Below are positions 1-9,420 of a stretch of DNA of 64,000 bases, piece by piece; the stretch's first letter is position 1; each line of letters begins with the position of its first letter. This stretch comes from Aliiruegeria haliotis. Its GTDB lineage: Bacteria > Pseudomonadota > Alphaproteobacteria > Rhodobacterales > Rhodobacteraceae. The notes beneath the pieces were generated by a model. That model did not search any database, was not told the DNA's origin, and saw only the letters and a list, made by a program, of their open reading frames with translations. The position numbers were made by a program, and so were the translations under genes. Where the stretch lies: contig NZ_PVTD01000005.1 in NCBI RefSeq assembly GCF_003003255.1, positions 186,001 to 250,000 on the forward strand, given 5' to 3'.

Positions 1-15
1 TTGCCGATCTGCGGA

Positions 16-393
16 TCACTCGATGGCCTGTTCGGTGACGAGGAACACGGACGGGGCACCAAGGCGGCGGAGGGTTCCAGTCACCTCCACCAGCCTGGAC
101 GCTGGCGCATCGCGATCAGGCACGATCCGTGCCGGTTCATCAGCGCGCGTGTCCAGATACGCCTTCGGGTCACTTGGCTGGCCCCGGTAGCTCAAAGTGC
201 CGTCCTTGTGCAGTACCAGCGCATCTGGTGGCTCCCGCCCGTCGAGGCCGGCGGTGTCCACGAGTTCCAGGTCCGGGTCGAGCGGTGGCGCGACCGTTCC
301 AGCGATCAGAAAGAAGATCAGCATCAGGAAGACCACGTTGATCAGCGCGATGGTCGAGTCGCGTTTTCGACGCGGGATCGTGGAGCGTATCAT
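16..393 (-). CDS. ExbD/TolR-type biopolymer transport protein (second copy)
   Basis: A 125-residue inner-membrane protein of the ExbD/TolR family, which converts proton flow through an ExbB-type motor into work on a TonB-like partner. A short basic N-terminus (MIRSTIPRRKRDST) is followed by one membrane span at about residues 15-35 (ALINVVFLMLIFFLIAG), then a periplasmic domain. The usual membrane aspartate of ExbD (LIDV) is read as ALINVVF here, so the proton-carrying acid is replaced by asparagine; the other ExbD copy keeps it. I start at 393 because the longer frame only adds the upstream gene's antisense tail, and this start lies 4 bp after the preceding stop. The operon continues leftward, probably off the window. 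Confidence 0.85.
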   Translation of the reverse strand: MIRSTIPRRKRDSTIALINVVFLMLIFFLIAGTVAPPLDPDLELVDTAGLDGREPPDALVLHKDGTLSYRGQPSDPKAYLDTRADEPARIVPDRDAPASRLVEVTGTLRRLGAPSVFLVTEQAIE

Positions 394-397
394 TCGT

Positions 398-763
398 TCA
401 CTCCAGCACCAAGACGTTGACACCTTCCACGCCGCGCAGTTGCACGAGAAGGTCAGCCAGCCTCTGTGCAGAGGTGTCGTCGTCAAGGCTCACCAGCAAC
501 TGCCCGGGCTGGACAGTCCTGGCCAATTCGTTCAGCGAAACGTCCGCCCCATTCAACACCAGTCGCGCGCCACCGAGTTGCAGAAATGCGCGCTCGGTCG
601 GTTCTCCTGCGGCCCCGGTCCCGGCTACGGCCGCGCTCAATTCGATCTCGCCGAATTTCGCGAAGGTCGAGGATAGCATAAAGAACAACAGCAGAAGGAA
701 AATGACATCGATGAGCGGCGTCAGCGCCACCCTGCGGCGGGTGAATGGCGCTCTGTTAGCCAT
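398..763 (-). CDS. ExbD/TolR-type biopolymer transport protein (first copy)
   Basis: A 121-residue ExbD/TolR family protein. The sequence shows a basic N-terminus (MANRAPFTRRRVA), the canonical LTPLIDVIFLLLLFFML membrane span with the conserved aspartate needed for proton translocation, and a C-terminal periplasmic domain. The start at 763 overlaps the end of the upstream exbB-like gene by 8 bp, which indicates translational coupling and argues against the longer reading. Two adjacent ExbD paralogues behind one ExbB are common in Tol/Exb-type energy transducers. Substrate or partner cannot be read from this window. Confidence 0.9.
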   Translation of the reverse strand: MANRAPFTRRRVALTPLIDVIFLLLLFFMLSSTFAKFGEIELSAAVAGTGAAGEPTERAFLQLGGARLVLNGADVSLNELARTVQPGQLLVSLDDDTSAQRLADLLVQLRGVEGVNVLVLE

Positions 764-1421
764 GGTTCGAGGCCAAGGGCGCGAAGTCGGGCGCTGCGTC
801 AGCAGGGTCGGTCCGGCTGGGCACCGCGACCGTCCGGAGCGCCTTGTCCGCGAACACACGTTCACCAGCAGTGCGGCTTTCGAGCCAGGCGAGTACCATC
901 GACGTCGGCATCGCCACTGCCAGCCCGACGGCGGTTGTCAGAAGCGCGACCCAGATCCCGCCCGCAAGCAGAGACGGATCCACCGACGAGCCAGCATTCT
1001 GAAGGCTCTGGAACGCTTCGATCATGCCGAGAACCGTGCCGAACAGGCCAAGCAACGGCGCAAGCTGGGCGACAGTGTCGAGAAAACGAAAACCGCGTTC
1101 AAGGCCTGCGAGCGCCAGCCCCGCTTCGGCGTCCAACCGGTCATCCAGTCCGGGCATGTCGCGCTCTTCCATCGCCACCTTCAGAAGTGGAGCCAGGTAG
1201 CTGCGGCTTTCGGCAAGTCGCGTCCGGGCGGTTTGGCGGTCACCTGCATCCCAGGCGGCCAGCGCCTCTGAAAGATGACGGTGGCGACCCACCCCTGAGA
1301 CAGCGAACTGCCAGATCTTGTAGAGAGCGACCCCGAGCGTCAGTACGGAGATCACCAGCAGGATCGCTATGACCGGACCGCCGAGGTTCACAATCTCGCC
1401 GAGCGCGTCGATGGGATTCAT
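756..1421 (-). CDS. MotA/TolQ/ExbB proton channel family protein
   Basis: A 221-residue inner-membrane proton-channel subunit. Membrane segments are visible near residues 13-35 (GGPVIAILLVISVLTLGVAL), about 112-135 (LDTVAQLAPLLGLFGTVLGM) and about 150-178 (LLAGGIWVALLTTAVGLAVA); the last two match the core MotA_ExbB signature, with LGLFGTVLGMIEAF and GIWVALLTTAVGL. Its start (1421) overlaps the stop of the upstream small periplasmic gene as ATGA, and its end overlaps the first exbD-like gene, so the four genes form one tight operon. It likely forms the pentameric motor for the two ExbD proteins. Confidence 0.92.
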   Translation of the reverse strand: MNPIDALGEIVNLGGPVIAILLVISVLTLGVALYKIWQFAVSGVGRHRHLSEALAAWDAGDRQTARTRLAESRSYLAPLLKVAMEERDMPGLDDRLDAEAGLALAGLERGFRFLDTVAQLAPLLGLFGTVLGMIEAFQSLQNAGSSVDPSLLAGGIWVALLTTAVGLAVAMPTSMVLAWLESRTAGERVFADKALRTVAVPSRTDPADAAPDFAPLASNHG

Positions 1422-1852
1422 CCGAGCAACTCCACCGAAAGACGGCTGCCGAGCGAGAGCGACGCATCACAGATGTCGCTTTCGGCGCCGTCGACACGGC
1501 ATGTATTGGCACCATTGATCAGCGCCTGCCCGATGGACTCGCAGGACCTGTCCGGCAGATCGAACTGCCGTACCCGTGGCCGATCGGCTGGCAACTCGCG
1601 GAAATCAAAAAGCGACAGGTTTACCACGCCGCCGGATTGATCGAAGACCACCGCCTCGAATACCACCTTCTCGATGGTCATTCCGGTCCCGTTGCGTGCC
1701 ATGAACGTCAATCGGCACGCGCCGCCCACATCCTGCAATGCGTTCAGTTCCAGATGCAGGGTACGAGGCGTGTCTTCGGCGGACTGAGCCTGTGCCAATG
1801 CCGGCAGCACGCCAGCCAATACAGTTGTCAATGCAAAGAGACGAAACGACAT
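1418..1852 (-). CDS. Small periplasmic protein heading the exbB-exbD operon
   Basis: A 144-residue protein with a clear Sec signal peptide (MSFRLFALTTVLAGVLPALA, cleavage after AQA). The mature part contains four cysteines and no domain I can name. The start at 1852 is preferred over a longer reading because it begins the signal peptide. The stop overlaps the ExbB start (ATGA), so it is the first gene of the operon and presumably works with the ExbB/ExbD complex on the periplasmic side. The role is inferred from context only. Confidence 0.75.
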   Translation of the reverse strand: MSFRLFALTTVLAGVLPALAQAQSAEDTPRTLHLELNALQDVGGACRLTFMARNGTGMTIEKVVFEAVVFDQSGGVVNLSLFDFRELPADRPRVRQFDLPDRSCESIGQALINGANTCRVDGAESDICDASLSLGSRLSVELLG

Positions 1853-2253
1853 GGGCAGGCTCCTGATTGCTGTTGCCGGAACATCGCGGCCTGAGAAATG
1901 TCGCGAGCGGGTGGACCAAACCCCGCTCGGATATCGCAGACCTTGCCAGATCGGAAGGCCTGCCAACGGCAATGTGATATTGCCGAGCAGCAGCGCAGGC
2001 AGGCCAATACGAATGGCCGGGGTGGAGGTGAGGCGTCTACAGCGTGTTATTTGAACCCGGCCCGATCATGCTCTGGATGGATACGTAGAAGGCCGAACTC
2101 AATTGGTATGAGTGGTTGCCGGGGATACTATGATCGCGCGCATTTCTCGGAAACGCGTGGAATGCCCTGCTCTGCAAGATCCATTCGCCAACCGGACGGC
2201 GCTCTAGGCGATCCGTTCTGGCCGAACTCGAAGTCCAAGTCTGTGGTGGAATC
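1853..2253. other. Intergenic stretch between the exb operon and tRNA-Thr
   Basis: About 400 bp without a credible gene: open frames here lack start context or family features and run antisense to the exb leader. It must hold the leftward promoter of the exb operon, but I see no clear -35/-10 pair or terminator. Confidence 0.5.
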
Positions 2254-2328
<75 letters not shown>

Positions 2329-2459
2329 ATTTGAAGTGAGGGCGGGATATACAAGTTGCGGTCGCAAGTGCAAGAGGATTCTGGCAGCATTGCTTCAAAT
2401 TCCGCCACGATCCCGCATGAAGGCTGGACCTGCACCGGCCCCTCGCGTAATTCCGCCTC

Positions 2460-2645
2460 ATGAGCGGGACACGGAAGAGCCGGCCGGCACCGGATTCCCG
2501 GGAGGTCCGGCTGAAACAGGCATTGAAAGCTAATCTCCAGCGGCGAAAGGCCCAGGCGAAGGCGCGTACCGACGCGCTGGAGGACGCGCAGCAGGTCGAC
2601 GGCGCCCATCCCGATACGAGGCAGGAGAACGAGTCGAATGGATAG
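2460..2645 (+). CDS. Small basic conserved protein upstream of murA
   Basis: A 61-residue, highly charged protein ([20 protein letters not shown] and onward) whose middle, [15 protein letters not shown], reads as a basic helix. It overlaps the murA start by 8 bp, so it is probably translationally coupled to murA. Short basic proteins in this position are familiar to me from Rhodobacteraceae genomes, but their function is not known. No signal peptide or membrane segment. Confidence 0.7.
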   Translation: MSGTRKSRPAPDSREVRLKQALKANLQRRKAQAKARTDALEDAQQVDGAHPDTRQENESNG

Positions 2646-3909
2646 GATTGTTGTACAGGGCGGCGGGCCGCTCAGCGGGAAGATCTCGATCTCGGGTGCG
2701 AAGAATGCGTGTCTGACGCTGATGCCGGCCACGTTGCTGAGTGAAGAGCCGCTGACGCTGACCAATGCGCCGAGGCTGTCGGACATCCGCACCATGACGA
2801 CGTTGCTTCAGTCGCTCGGCGCAGAGGTCTCGTGCATGCAGGACGGCAAGGTGCTCGCCATGTCGAGCCACTGCGCCGACAACCATGTCGCTGACTACGA
2901 TATCGTGCGGAAGATGCGCGCCTCCAACCTGGTTCTGGGGCCGTTGCTGGCGCGCCACGGACATGCCGTGGTGTCTCTCCCGGGCGGATGTGCGATTGGC
3001 GCACGACCTATGGATATCCACATCACGGCACTTGAGGCCATGGGAGCGGAGATCGAGCTGAAGGAAGGCTACCTCCACGCGAAAACCAACGGTGGGCTGA
3101 AAGGGGGCGACATCGCCCTGCGATTCGCTTCGGTCGGGGCCACTGAGAATGTGATGATGGCGGCCACTCTCGCCAAGGGAACCACCGTGCTGCGCAACGC
3201 CGCCCGCGAGCCGGAGATCGTGGATCTCGCGCTTTGCCTGCGTGCAATGGGGGCGCAGATCGAAGGTGAGGGCACCGACACGATCACCATCGAAGGGGTT
3301 ACATCGCTGCACGGGGCCACACACCCCGTGGTCGCCGACCGGATCGAGACCGGCACCTACATGCTGGCGCCGGCGATCGCCGGAGGCACGGTCGAACTGG
3401 AGGGCGGACGGATTGGCCTTTTGGGCGCCTTTTGCGAGAAACTGGACGCCGCGGGCATTTCGGTGGAGGAGACCGCAACCGGCCTTCGCGTCAGCCGCAA
3501 GAATGGCCGGGTGAACGCGGTCGATGTCGTAACGGAGGTCTTTCCAGGCTTCCCGACCGACCTGCAGGCGCAGATGATGGCGCTCATGTGCACGGCCGAA
3601 GGCGTCAGCGTGCTGGAAGAGAAAATCTTCGAGAACCGTTTCATGCATGCGCCGGAACTGATCCGCATGGGGGCGCAGATCGACGTCCAGGGCGGGACCG
3701 CGACGGTGACTGGCGTGGACAGGCTGAAGGGCGCGCCGGTCATGGCAACCGATCTGCGGGCCAGCGTGTCGCTGATCCTCGCCGCCCTTGCGGCCGAAGG
3801 CGAAACGGTGGTGAATCGGGTCTACCACCTCGATCGCGGCTACGAGAGGGTCGAGGACAAGCTAGGTGCCTGCGGCGCACGCATTGAACGGGTGAACGAG
3901 AATGACTGA
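2638..3909 (+). CDS. murA: UDP-N-acetylglucosamine 1-carboxyvinyltransferase
   Basis: A 423-residue cytosolic enzyme that transfers enolpyruvate from PEP to UDP-GlcNAc, the first committed step of peptidoglycan synthesis. The catalytic loop [14 protein letters not shown] carries the nucleophilic cysteine (Cys118) that fosfomycin alkylates, and the N-terminal SGAKNA holds the PEP-binding lysine (Lys22). Length matches the family (about 420). The ATG overlaps the preceding small gene, and the last 8 bp overlap the DUF2948 gene, so expression is likely polycistronic. Nothing unusual in the sequence. Confidence 0.98.
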   Translation: MDRIVVQGGGPLSGKISISGAKNACLTLMPATLLSEEPLTLTNAPRLSDIRTMTTLLQSLGAEVSCMQDGKVLAMSSHCADNHVADYDIVRKMRASNLVLGPLLARHGHAVVSLPGGCAIGARPMDIHITALEAMGAEIELKEGYLHAKTNGGLKGGDIALRFASVGATENVMMAATLAKGTTVLRNAAREPEIVDLALCLRAMGAQIEGEGTDTITIEGVTSLHGATHPVVADRIETGTYMLAPAIAGGTVELEGGRIGLLGAFCEKLDAAGISVEETATGLRVSRKNGRVNAVDVVTEVFPGFPTDLQAQMMALMCTAEGVSVLEEKIFENRFMHAPELIRMGAQIDVQGGTATVTGVDRLKGAPVMATDLRASVSLILAALAAEGETVVNRVYHLDRGYERVEDKLGACGARIERVNEND

Positions 3910-4378
3910 TGCTACCTTCGAGGACGGTGCCGAGCGCCCGATCCTGGTGACCGCCGTCGATGCCGACGATCTCGGGGTGATCTCGGCGATGGTCCAGGAC
4001 GCCGTCCTTCCGATCACGGAAATGCGCTGGGAGGCGAAAAGCCGTCGTTTCGCAATGCTGCTGAACCGGTTCCGCTGGGAGGATCGGGAGGATGCAGAGC
4101 AGCGTGGCCGCCCCTACGAGCGGGTGCAGAGCCTGCTTGTGGTCGAGGACGTCACAAAGGTCGCGTCGCAGGGCATCGATCGGACCGACAGTGACATGGT
4201 CCTGTCGCTGCTCTCTGTCGCCTTCGAACCTGGAGCGGACGGGACGGGTCGTCTGGTGCTGACGCTTGCCGGCGACGGTGCAATCGGCCTCGATGTGGAA
4301 TGCCTGAATGTATCGCTCCGCGATGTCACGCGCCCCTATGTTGCCCCCTCCGGCCAGGTGCCGCAGCACGGCGACTGA
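3902..4378 (+). CDS. DUF2948 family protein
   Basis: A 158-residue cytosolic protein of the DUF2948 family, which is almost restricted to alphaproteobacteria and commonly sits between murA and hisD. The N-terminal part has the family pattern [20 protein letters not shown] followed by [13 protein letters not shown]. There is no signal peptide or catalytic motif. It overlaps murA by 8 bp. Function is not known. Confidence 0.93.
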   Translation: MTDATFEDGAERPILVTAVDADDLGVISAMVQDAVLPITEMRWEAKSRRFAMLLNRFRWEDREDAEQRGRPYERVQSLLVVEDVTKVASQGIDRTDSDMVLSLLSVAFEPGADGTGRLVLTLAGDGAIGLDVECLNVSLRDVTRPYVAPSGQVPQHGD

Positions 4379-4446
4379 ACATCGCGGGCGGCCTGCTTGA
4401 GGCGGCGGAGAGGGAACGGTATGTGGGGGCCTGACGAGGAGACGCC

Positions 4447-5757
4447 ATGCCCCAGTTCCTGACAACTGACGAATCCGATTTCGAGTCCCGTTTCGCGGCC
4501 TTCCTGACCACGAAACGCGAGGATGCGCCGGACGTGGACGAGGCCGTCGCCGCCATCATTGCCGACGTGCGTGCCCGTGGCGATGCCGCAGTCATCGAGT
4601 TGACCGAAAGGTTCGACCGTTTCTCTCCGGGCGCGGACGGGTTGGCCTTCACGCAAGCAGAGATAGACGCCGAGTGCGCAAAAGTCGCGCAGTCCGAACG
4701 CGCTGCACTGGAACTCGCCGCCGACCGCATACGTGCGTATCATACGCGCCAGATGCCGGAGGACGCCAGTTGGACCGACGCCACGGGCGCGACACTCGGC
4801 TGGCGCTGGACGCCAGTCTCCGCTGCTGGTCTCTATGTACCGGGCGGGCTTGCCTCCTATCCCTCCTCGGTCCTGATGAACGCGATCCCGGCCAAGGTCG
4901 CTGGGGTCGAGCGGCTGGTGGTCACGGTGCCGACACCGGACAATGTCGTGAACCCGCTTGTGTTGCTTGCGGCAAAGATCGCCGGTGTCGATACGGTCTA
5001 CCGAGTAGGCGGGGCGCAAGCTGTCGCTGCCCTTGCTTATGGGACCGAGACAATTGCGCCGGTCGACAAGATCACCGGCCCGGGCAATGCCTTCGTTGCT
5101 GCGGCCAAGCGCCGGGTGTTCGGCAAGGTTGGCATCGACATGATCGCGGGGCCGTCCGAGATCCTCGTGATCGCCGATGCCGAGAATGACCCCGACTGGA
5201 TTGCCGTCGATCTGCTCAGCCAGGCGGAGCACGACGAGAGCGCCCAATCGATCTTGATCACGCCCGACGCTGCCTTTGGCCGCGCCGTGGCGGACGCCGT
5301 TGAAAAGCGTCTTGAAACCCTAGAGCGCCGCGCGATCGCCGGCCCCTCATGGCGGGATTTCGGGGCCGTGATCACGGTCGGCGATCTGGACGAGGCAGCG
5401 GAATTGTCCAACCGCATCGCACCGGAGCACCTGGAGCTTTGCGTGGCGGATCCTGAGGCGCTGGCGGAAAAAACGATTCACGCCGGCGCGATTTTCCTTG
5501 GCGGCTGGACGCCAGAAGCCATCGGCGACTATGTCGGTGGACCCAACCACGTATTGCCAACCGCCCGCTCAGCCCGGTTCTCATCCGGGCTCAGCGTGAT
5601 GGATTTCCTCAAACGCACAACGCTTGCGTCGATGACTCCCGCCGCGCTCAAGGCCATCGGACCTGCAGCCGAAACCCTTGCCATTTCCGAGAGCCTCGAG
5701 GCGCACGGCCTGTCCGTCCGGGCCCGGCTTGACCGACTCAACGAGGAGACGCCATGA
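4447..5757 (+). CDS. hisD: Histidinol dehydrogenase
   Basis: A 436-residue zinc enzyme that performs the last two NAD-dependent oxidations of histidine synthesis (L-histidinol to L-histidine). Recognisable blocks are the N-terminal FDRFSPG region, ITGPGNAFVAAAKRRVFG, the IDMIAGPSEILVIAD stretch, LLSQAEHDESAQS with its metal/catalytic histidine, and NRIAPEHLEL. The start follows a strong ribosome site (GAGGAGACGCC). It is followed by a UPF0262 gene with an ATGA overlap. Histidine genes are not clustered here, as is usual in this group. Confidence 0.98.
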   Translation: MPQFLTTDESDFESRFAAFLTTKREDAPDVDEAVAAIIADVRARGDAAVIELTERFDRFSPGADGLAFTQAEIDAECAKVAQSERAALELAADRIRAYHTRQMPEDASWTDATGATLGWRWTPVSAAGLYVPGGLASYPSSVLMNAIPAKVAGVERLVVTVPTPDNVVNPLVLLAAKIAGVDTVYRVGGAQAVAALAYGTETIAPVDKITGPGNAFVAAAKRRVFGKVGIDMIAGPSEILVIADAENDPDWIAVDLLSQAEHDESAQSILITPDAAFGRAVADAVEKRLETLERRAIAGPSWRDFGAVITVGDLDEAAELSNRIAPEHLELCVADPEALAEKTIHAGAIFLGGWTPEAIGDYVGGPNHVLPTARSARFSSGLSVMDFLKRTTLASMTPAALKAIGPAAETLAISESLEAHGLSVRARLDRLNEETP

Positions 5758-6242
5758 GCACCTCCCGCATCTGCCATGTCGAGATCGACAACACCCACCT
5801 CGCCTCGCCAACGCCCGAGATCGAGCAAGAGCGAAAAGTGGCAATCTTCGATCTGCTGGAAGACAATTCCTTTGCCATGCCGCTCAGGCATGACGACGAA
5901 CCGATCCCGGAGGGCCCATACAAGCTGCTGCTTGCGATTCGTGACCGGCGGTTGGTCTTCGATATCTCCACCGAGGACGACGGGAAAGTTGGAGAGTTCC
6001 ATCTCTCCCTCGGACCCTTCCGGCAGGTGGTGAAGGACTACTTTCAGATCTGCGAGAGCTATTTTTCTGCCGTGAAAACCATGCCGCCAAGCCAGATTGA
6101 GGCGATCGACATGGCACGGCGGGGCATCCACAACGAGGGCGCCAGAGTCTTGCAGGAGCGCCTGGAGGGCAAGGCCGAGGTTGACCTCGATACGGCACGC
6201 CGTCTTTTCACTCTGATCTGCGTCCTGCATTTCGGAGGTTGA
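5754..6242 (+). CDS. UPF0262 family protein
   Basis: A 162-residue protein of the UPF0262 family, seen mainly in alphaproteobacteria next to hisD. The sequence opens with STSRICHVEID and contains the family block LGPFRQVVKDYFQICESYF. It starts within the hisD stop (ATGA), using the same leader sequence (GAGGAGACGCC) found before hisD. No enzymatic motif is visible and the function is unknown. Confidence 0.93.
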   Translation: MSTSRICHVEIDNTHLASPTPEIEQERKVAIFDLLEDNSFAMPLRHDDEPIPEGPYKLLLAIRDRRLVFDISTEDDGKVGEFHLSLGPFRQVVKDYFQICESYFSAVKTMPPSQIEAIDMARRGIHNEGARVLQERLEGKAEVDLDTARRLFTLICVLHFGG

Positions 6243-6243
6243 C

Positions 6244-6711
6244 GTGGCAGCGGACCTTCCCACATCGGTACTGTTCACCTGCGACCACAACGCAGTGCGT
6301 TCCCCGATGGCGGAAGGTCTGGCCAAGCTCTACTACGGACATGCCTTCTATATCCAATCGGCAGGAGTGAAGAACGATCTGGAGATCGACGGCTTTTCGA
6401 TTGCCGTCTGCGACGAGGTCGGCGTCGAGCTTTCGCGACATCGCGCGCGCAGCTTTGACGAGATGCAGGATTGGGGTGATGATCTCGGCGGGTTCGACCT
6501 TATCGTCTCTTTGTCGCCTGCAAGCCAGCGCAAGGCGCTGGAACTGACGCGGTACTACCACCTCGACGTGGAATACTGGCCTATCATGGATCCAACCGGC
6601 CTCGGCGAGACCCGCGAGGAGAAACTCGACCGCTACCGCCAGTCTCGGGACCAGATCATCGGACGGATGATCGAGCGTTTTGGCCCGCCGCTGCGACAGC
6701 AAGCGTCCTGA
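6244..6711 (+). CDS. Low-molecular-weight protein tyrosine phosphatase family protein
   Basis: A 155-residue protein with the CX5R phosphatase signature near its N-terminus (CDHNAVRS, Cys13 and Arg19) and a C-terminal MDPTG that supplies the general-acid aspartate. This family covers both protein-tyrosine phosphatases and thioredoxin-type arsenate reductases; the sequence alone does not decide, and no ars genes are near. The GTG start is 1 nt after the UPF0262 stop, so it belongs to the same operon. Predicted cytosolic. Confidence 0.9.
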   Translation: MAADLPTSVLFTCDHNAVRSPMAEGLAKLYYGHAFYIQSAGVKNDLEIDGFSIAVCDEVGVELSRHRARSFDEMQDWGDDLGGFDLIVSLSPASQRKALELTRYYHLDVEYWPIMDPTGLGETREEKLDRYRQSRDQIIGRMIERFGPPLRQQAS

Positions 6712-7109
6712 CGGCTGTAGTTTGGATGTCGTCTGGCCGTTTGATGGTCCTGCGCAGCGCCACTTCCGCAGCTTGGCGACCTCGAGTGTTGGCAGATGTG
6801 CCTCCGTTCGCCGACATCCGCATCACATGGATGTGGCCCACGCACTCCGTTTCCGCGGCGAACGCATTCGCTGAGTGGTGGAGGAGGTCCCCGGCGCGTG
6901 CCTGCACCAGGCAATCGAAATGCGAATCCTCTTGGCTGGAGTGGTGGCCCGACCACGGCCCTCGCCATCGGAAAGACAGCGAAGCGGCGCGTAAACCCGG
7001 TCACACCGGGGAAAATGAACGCGAATCGGCCTTGATTTGTGGCGCGATCAGGCGCATTTAACGCCCACCTTCCGAGAGGGAGGCTGTTGCAAACACTTTT
7101 GGAGTGAAC
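6712..7109. other. Intergenic stretch upstream of infA
   Basis: Roughly 400 bp with no supportable gene. The open frames here are shadows without start context. The region should carry the infA promoter and leader; no terminator hairpin with a U-tract is evident. Confidence 0.5.
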
Positions 7110-7328
7110 ATGGCCAAGGAAGAACTGCTCGAATTCCCCGGTGTCGTGAAGGAACTCCTGCCGAACGCGACATTCAGGGTCGAACTCGAGAACGGCCATG
7201 AAATCATCGCGCACACGGCGGGCAAGATGCGGAAGAACCGTATCCGAGTTCTGGCCGGCGACCGGGTCCAGGTGGAAATGACCCCGTACGACCTGACGAA
7301 GGGTCGTATCAACTACCGCTTCAAGTAA
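7110..7328 (+). CDS. infA: Translation initiation factor IF-1
   Basis: A 72-residue S1/OB-fold protein ([20 protein letters not shown] to the end) that binds the ribosomal A site during initiation. I choose the ATG at 7110 rather than the GTG at 7104, because it gives the standard 72-residue IF-1 and has a GGAG ribosome site 5 nt upstream. It is followed at 9 bp by maf. Confidence 0.98.
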   Translation: MAKEELLEFPGVVKELLPNATFRVELENGHEIIAHTAGKMRKNRIRVLAGDRVQVEMTPYDLTKGRINYRFK

Positions 7329-7337
7329 GGCGCAAAA

Positions 7338-7916
7338 ATGCGCCTCGTGCTTGGTTCCGGCAGCCCGCGGCGGCGCGAGCTGCTGGCCCAGATCGGCGTC
7401 GTTGCCGACGATATTCGTGCCCCCGACATCGACGAAACCCCGAATGACGGCGAACTGCCGCGGCCGTATTGTGCGCGCATGGCGCGAGAGAAGGCATTGG
7501 CCGTAAAGGCCGATCGAGAAGAATTGGTGCTCTCGGCGGATACGACCGTTGCCTTGGGGCGGCGTATCTTTGGCAAACCGGCGGATGCAGCGGAAGCTGC
7601 AGACTTCCTGCACCGGCTCTCCGGGCGGAGGCATCGGGTCTATACCGCCGTTGCCCTGCGGCTCGGCGAGCGGGTTTGGGAACGCGACAGCGTGAGCGCG
7701 GTGCGCATGAAGATGCTGAGCGACATTGAGGTCAACGCCTACCTGCGCTCCGGCGACTGGGTGGGCAAGGCGGGCGGCTACTCGATACAGGGGCCTGCCG
7801 GTGCCTTCATCCCTTGGATCAGCGGCTCCTACACAGGTATCGTCGGTCTGCCGCTTGCTGAAACTGCCGGCCTGCTGATGGCGGCCGGATACCCGCTCTA
7901 CAGGGAGGCCCCATGA
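7338..7916 (+). CDS. maf: Maf family nucleotide pyrophosphatase
   Basis: A 192-residue cytosolic house-cleaning enzyme of the Maf/ITPase-like fold, which hydrolyses non-canonical or modified nucleoside triphosphates. The N-terminal phosphate-binding motif [14 protein letters not shown] is intact, as are LSADTTVAL (catalytic aspartate) and KAGGYSIQG. It lies between infA and the RNase E/G gene, overlapping the latter by ATGA. Confidence 0.95.
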   Translation: MRLVLGSGSPRRRELLAQIGVVADDIRAPDIDETPNDGELPRPYCARMAREKALAVKADREELVLSADTTVALGRRIFGKPADAAEAADFLHRLSGRRHRVYTAVALRLGERVWERDSVSAVRMKMLSDIEVNAYLRSGDWVGKAGGYSIQGPAGAFIPWISGSYTGIVGLPLAETAGLLMAAGYPLYREAP

Positions 7917-8956
7917 AGGGCACCAGCGTATTTCTCGATCACGTCCTGGATCGCCGCGTTGCCGTCCGAATGGTGGATGGCCGGGTGGAGGACCTTCTCG
8001 TCGACCCGCCCGAAGGGGGCCCGAATGTGCCTGGCACTGTGTTTCTCGCCAAGGTGGGACGGCAGATGAAAGGCCAGGGCGGCGTCTTCGTACAGCTTCC
8101 GCACGGGCAGGGTTTCCTGCGGCAAGCGAAGGGGCTGGCGCAGGGGCAAAGTGTTCTGGTCCAGGTCACCGGCTACGCTGAGCCGGGCAAGGCGGTCCCC
8201 GTTACGCTGAAGCTGCTCTTCAAGTCTCGGTTTGCCATCGTGACCCCGGATGCACCAGGCCTGAACGTTTCTCGCCGCATCCGCGACGAGGATGCGCGCG
8301 CGGCGCTCAAGTCCCTCGCCGAAGATCTGATGGATGGCAGCGAATTCGGCCTGATCCTGCGGTCTGAAGCCGAGGGCGCGGACGAGGGGGAAATCGCCGA
8401 GGACATCGCGGAGATGCGGAGCCTTGCAGAGGCGATCCTTGGCGAATCCTCCGGCGATCCGCAGCTATTGCTGGAGGGCGCGGATTCCCACGCTCTGGCG
8501 TGGCGCGACTGGGGCACGCCGGACGAGATCGTGACCGATGCCGGATGCCTGGAGACCCGGGGGGTGCTGGACGATCTGTCTCTGGCGCTGTCCGGCGACA
8601 TCCCGTTGACCGGCGGTGGAAGTCTCGTGGTCGAGCCGACGCGTGCGCTGGTTGCCGTAGACGTGAACACGGGCGGCGACCAGTCCCCGGCTGCGGCCCT
8701 GAAGGCGAACATCGAAGCCGCCCGCGAACTCCCGCGCGCATTGCGATTGCGCGGCCTCGGTGGGCAGATCGTGGTTGATTTCGCCCCGCTGGCAAAGAAA
8801 GACCGCAGACAGATCGAGCAGGTGCTGAAATCGACCCTTCGCGCCGACCCGGTCGAAACCGCGATGATCGGCTGGACCCCGCTTGGCCATTTCGAACTGC
8901 AACGAAAACGCGAGCGCCCGCCCCTCGACCCGACTGTCACGGAGGCTCTGCGTTGA
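7913..8956 (+). CDS. Ribonuclease E/G family protein, short form
   Basis: A 347-residue endoribonuclease of the RNase E/G family. The catalytic metal-binding aspartates are present in AVDVNTGGD and IVVDFAPL, each in the expected context. The protein ends soon after the DNase I-like core: the CPxC zinc-link and the scaffold region of RNase E are absent, so it resembles the truncated RNase G-like copies that accompany a full RNase E in Rhodobacterales. The start overlaps maf (ATGA) and the end overlaps yacG. Confidence 0.9.
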   Translation: MKGTSVFLDHVLDRRVAVRMVDGRVEDLLVDPPEGGPNVPGTVFLAKVGRQMKGQGGVFVQLPHGQGFLRQAKGLAQGQSVLVQVTGYAEPGKAVPVTLKLLFKSRFAIVTPDAPGLNVSRRIRDEDARAALKSLAEDLMDGSEFGLILRSEAEGADEGEIAEDIAEMRSLAEAILGESSGDPQLLLEGADSHALAWRDWGTPDEIVTDAGCLETRGVLDDLSLALSGDIPLTGGGSLVVEPTRALVAVDVNTGGDQSPAAALKANIEAARELPRALRLRGLGGQIVVDFAPLAKKDRRQIEQVLKSTLRADPVETAMIGWTPLGHFELQRKRERPPLDPTVTEALR

Positions 8957-9135
8957 GTTGCCCGATTTGCAGCAAGGACCCGGAACCGCGCTACCGTCCC
9001 TTCTGCTCGAAGCGCTGTGCGGATGTCGACCTTGGGCGCTGGATGCAGGGGAAATACGCCATAGCGACGGAAGAGCGACCCGTCGTAGATGGGGCGTCGG
9101 ACGAGTTCGACGATGCGGCTCGAAAATTCCACTGA
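8953..9135 (+). CDS. yacG: DNA gyrase inhibitor YacG-type zinc protein
   Basis: A 60-residue zinc-finger protein with the four ligands of the YacG family: CPIC near the N-terminus and CSKRC after it ([20 protein letters not shown]). E. coli YacG binds GyrB and inhibits gyrase. The start codon is TTG, placed inside the stop of the RNase gene (TTGA), which fixes the start. It is the last gene of the block before tRNA-Phe. Confidence 0.92.
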   Translation: MSCPICSKDPEPRYRPFCSKRCADVDLGRWMQGKYAIATEERPVVDGASDEFDDAARKFH

Positions 9136-9211
9136 TTTTTTGCCGGCCCCTATGGACTTGCCCGATCAGCCCGATTAGAACGCCGCAACCCGCGCAGAGA
9201 TGCGCACCCGT

Positions 9212-9286
9212 GCCCGGGTAGCTCAGGGGTAGAGCAGTGGATTGAAAATCCTCGTGTCGGTGGTTCGATTCCGCCCCCGGGCACCA
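9212..9286 (+). tRNA. tRNA-Phe (anticodon GAA), integration target
   Basis: A complete 75-nt cloverleaf: acceptor GCCCGGG/CCCGGGC, D-arm GCTCAGGGGTAGAGC, anticodon loop TTGAAAA (GAA), T-arm GGTTCGATTCC, discriminator A and encoded CCA. Its 3' part (from 9240) is repeated at 14726 and, over a shorter span, at 27741, which identifies this gene as the attachment site of two integrated elements. The tRNA itself remains intact. Confidence 0.97.
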
Positions 9287-9288
9287 CT
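9240..9288 (+). repeat. Attachment site copy 1 (attL, inside tRNA-Phe)
   Basis: A 49-bp segment running from the anticodon stem to 2 bp beyond the CCA end of tRNA-Phe. It is identical base for base to 14726-14774. Integration into tRNA 3' ends by tyrosine integrases normally duplicates such a segment. Confidence 0.92.
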
Positions 9289-9343
9289 TGAAATCAAGAA
9301 CTTAGTGGAATTTCGGCGGCCTTTCGAGAACTACGGCTTTCGG

Positions 9344-9376
9344 CTGGGGGCGCGCTGGGGGCGCTATTTGCGCGCG
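9344..9376 (+). repeat. Sub-terminal direct repeat, left copy (possible integrase arm site)
   Basis: A 33-bp sequence beginning CTGGGGGCGCGCTGGGGGCG, itself built from two CTGGGGGCG units. It matches 14563-14595 at 31 of 33 positions. The copies lie inside the left and right ends of element A in the same orientation, as arm-type binding sites of tyrosine integrases do. Function inferred. Confidence 0.6.
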
Positions 9377-9420
9377 TTTTGCAGAGACTGATCGGGACCG
9401 ATGCAGCCGGAATTCTTCCG

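Noticed and set aside
6244-6711. Calling the phosphatase-like gene arsC
   Set aside because: CX5R fold is shared by phosphatases and arsenate reductases, and there is no arsenic context here.
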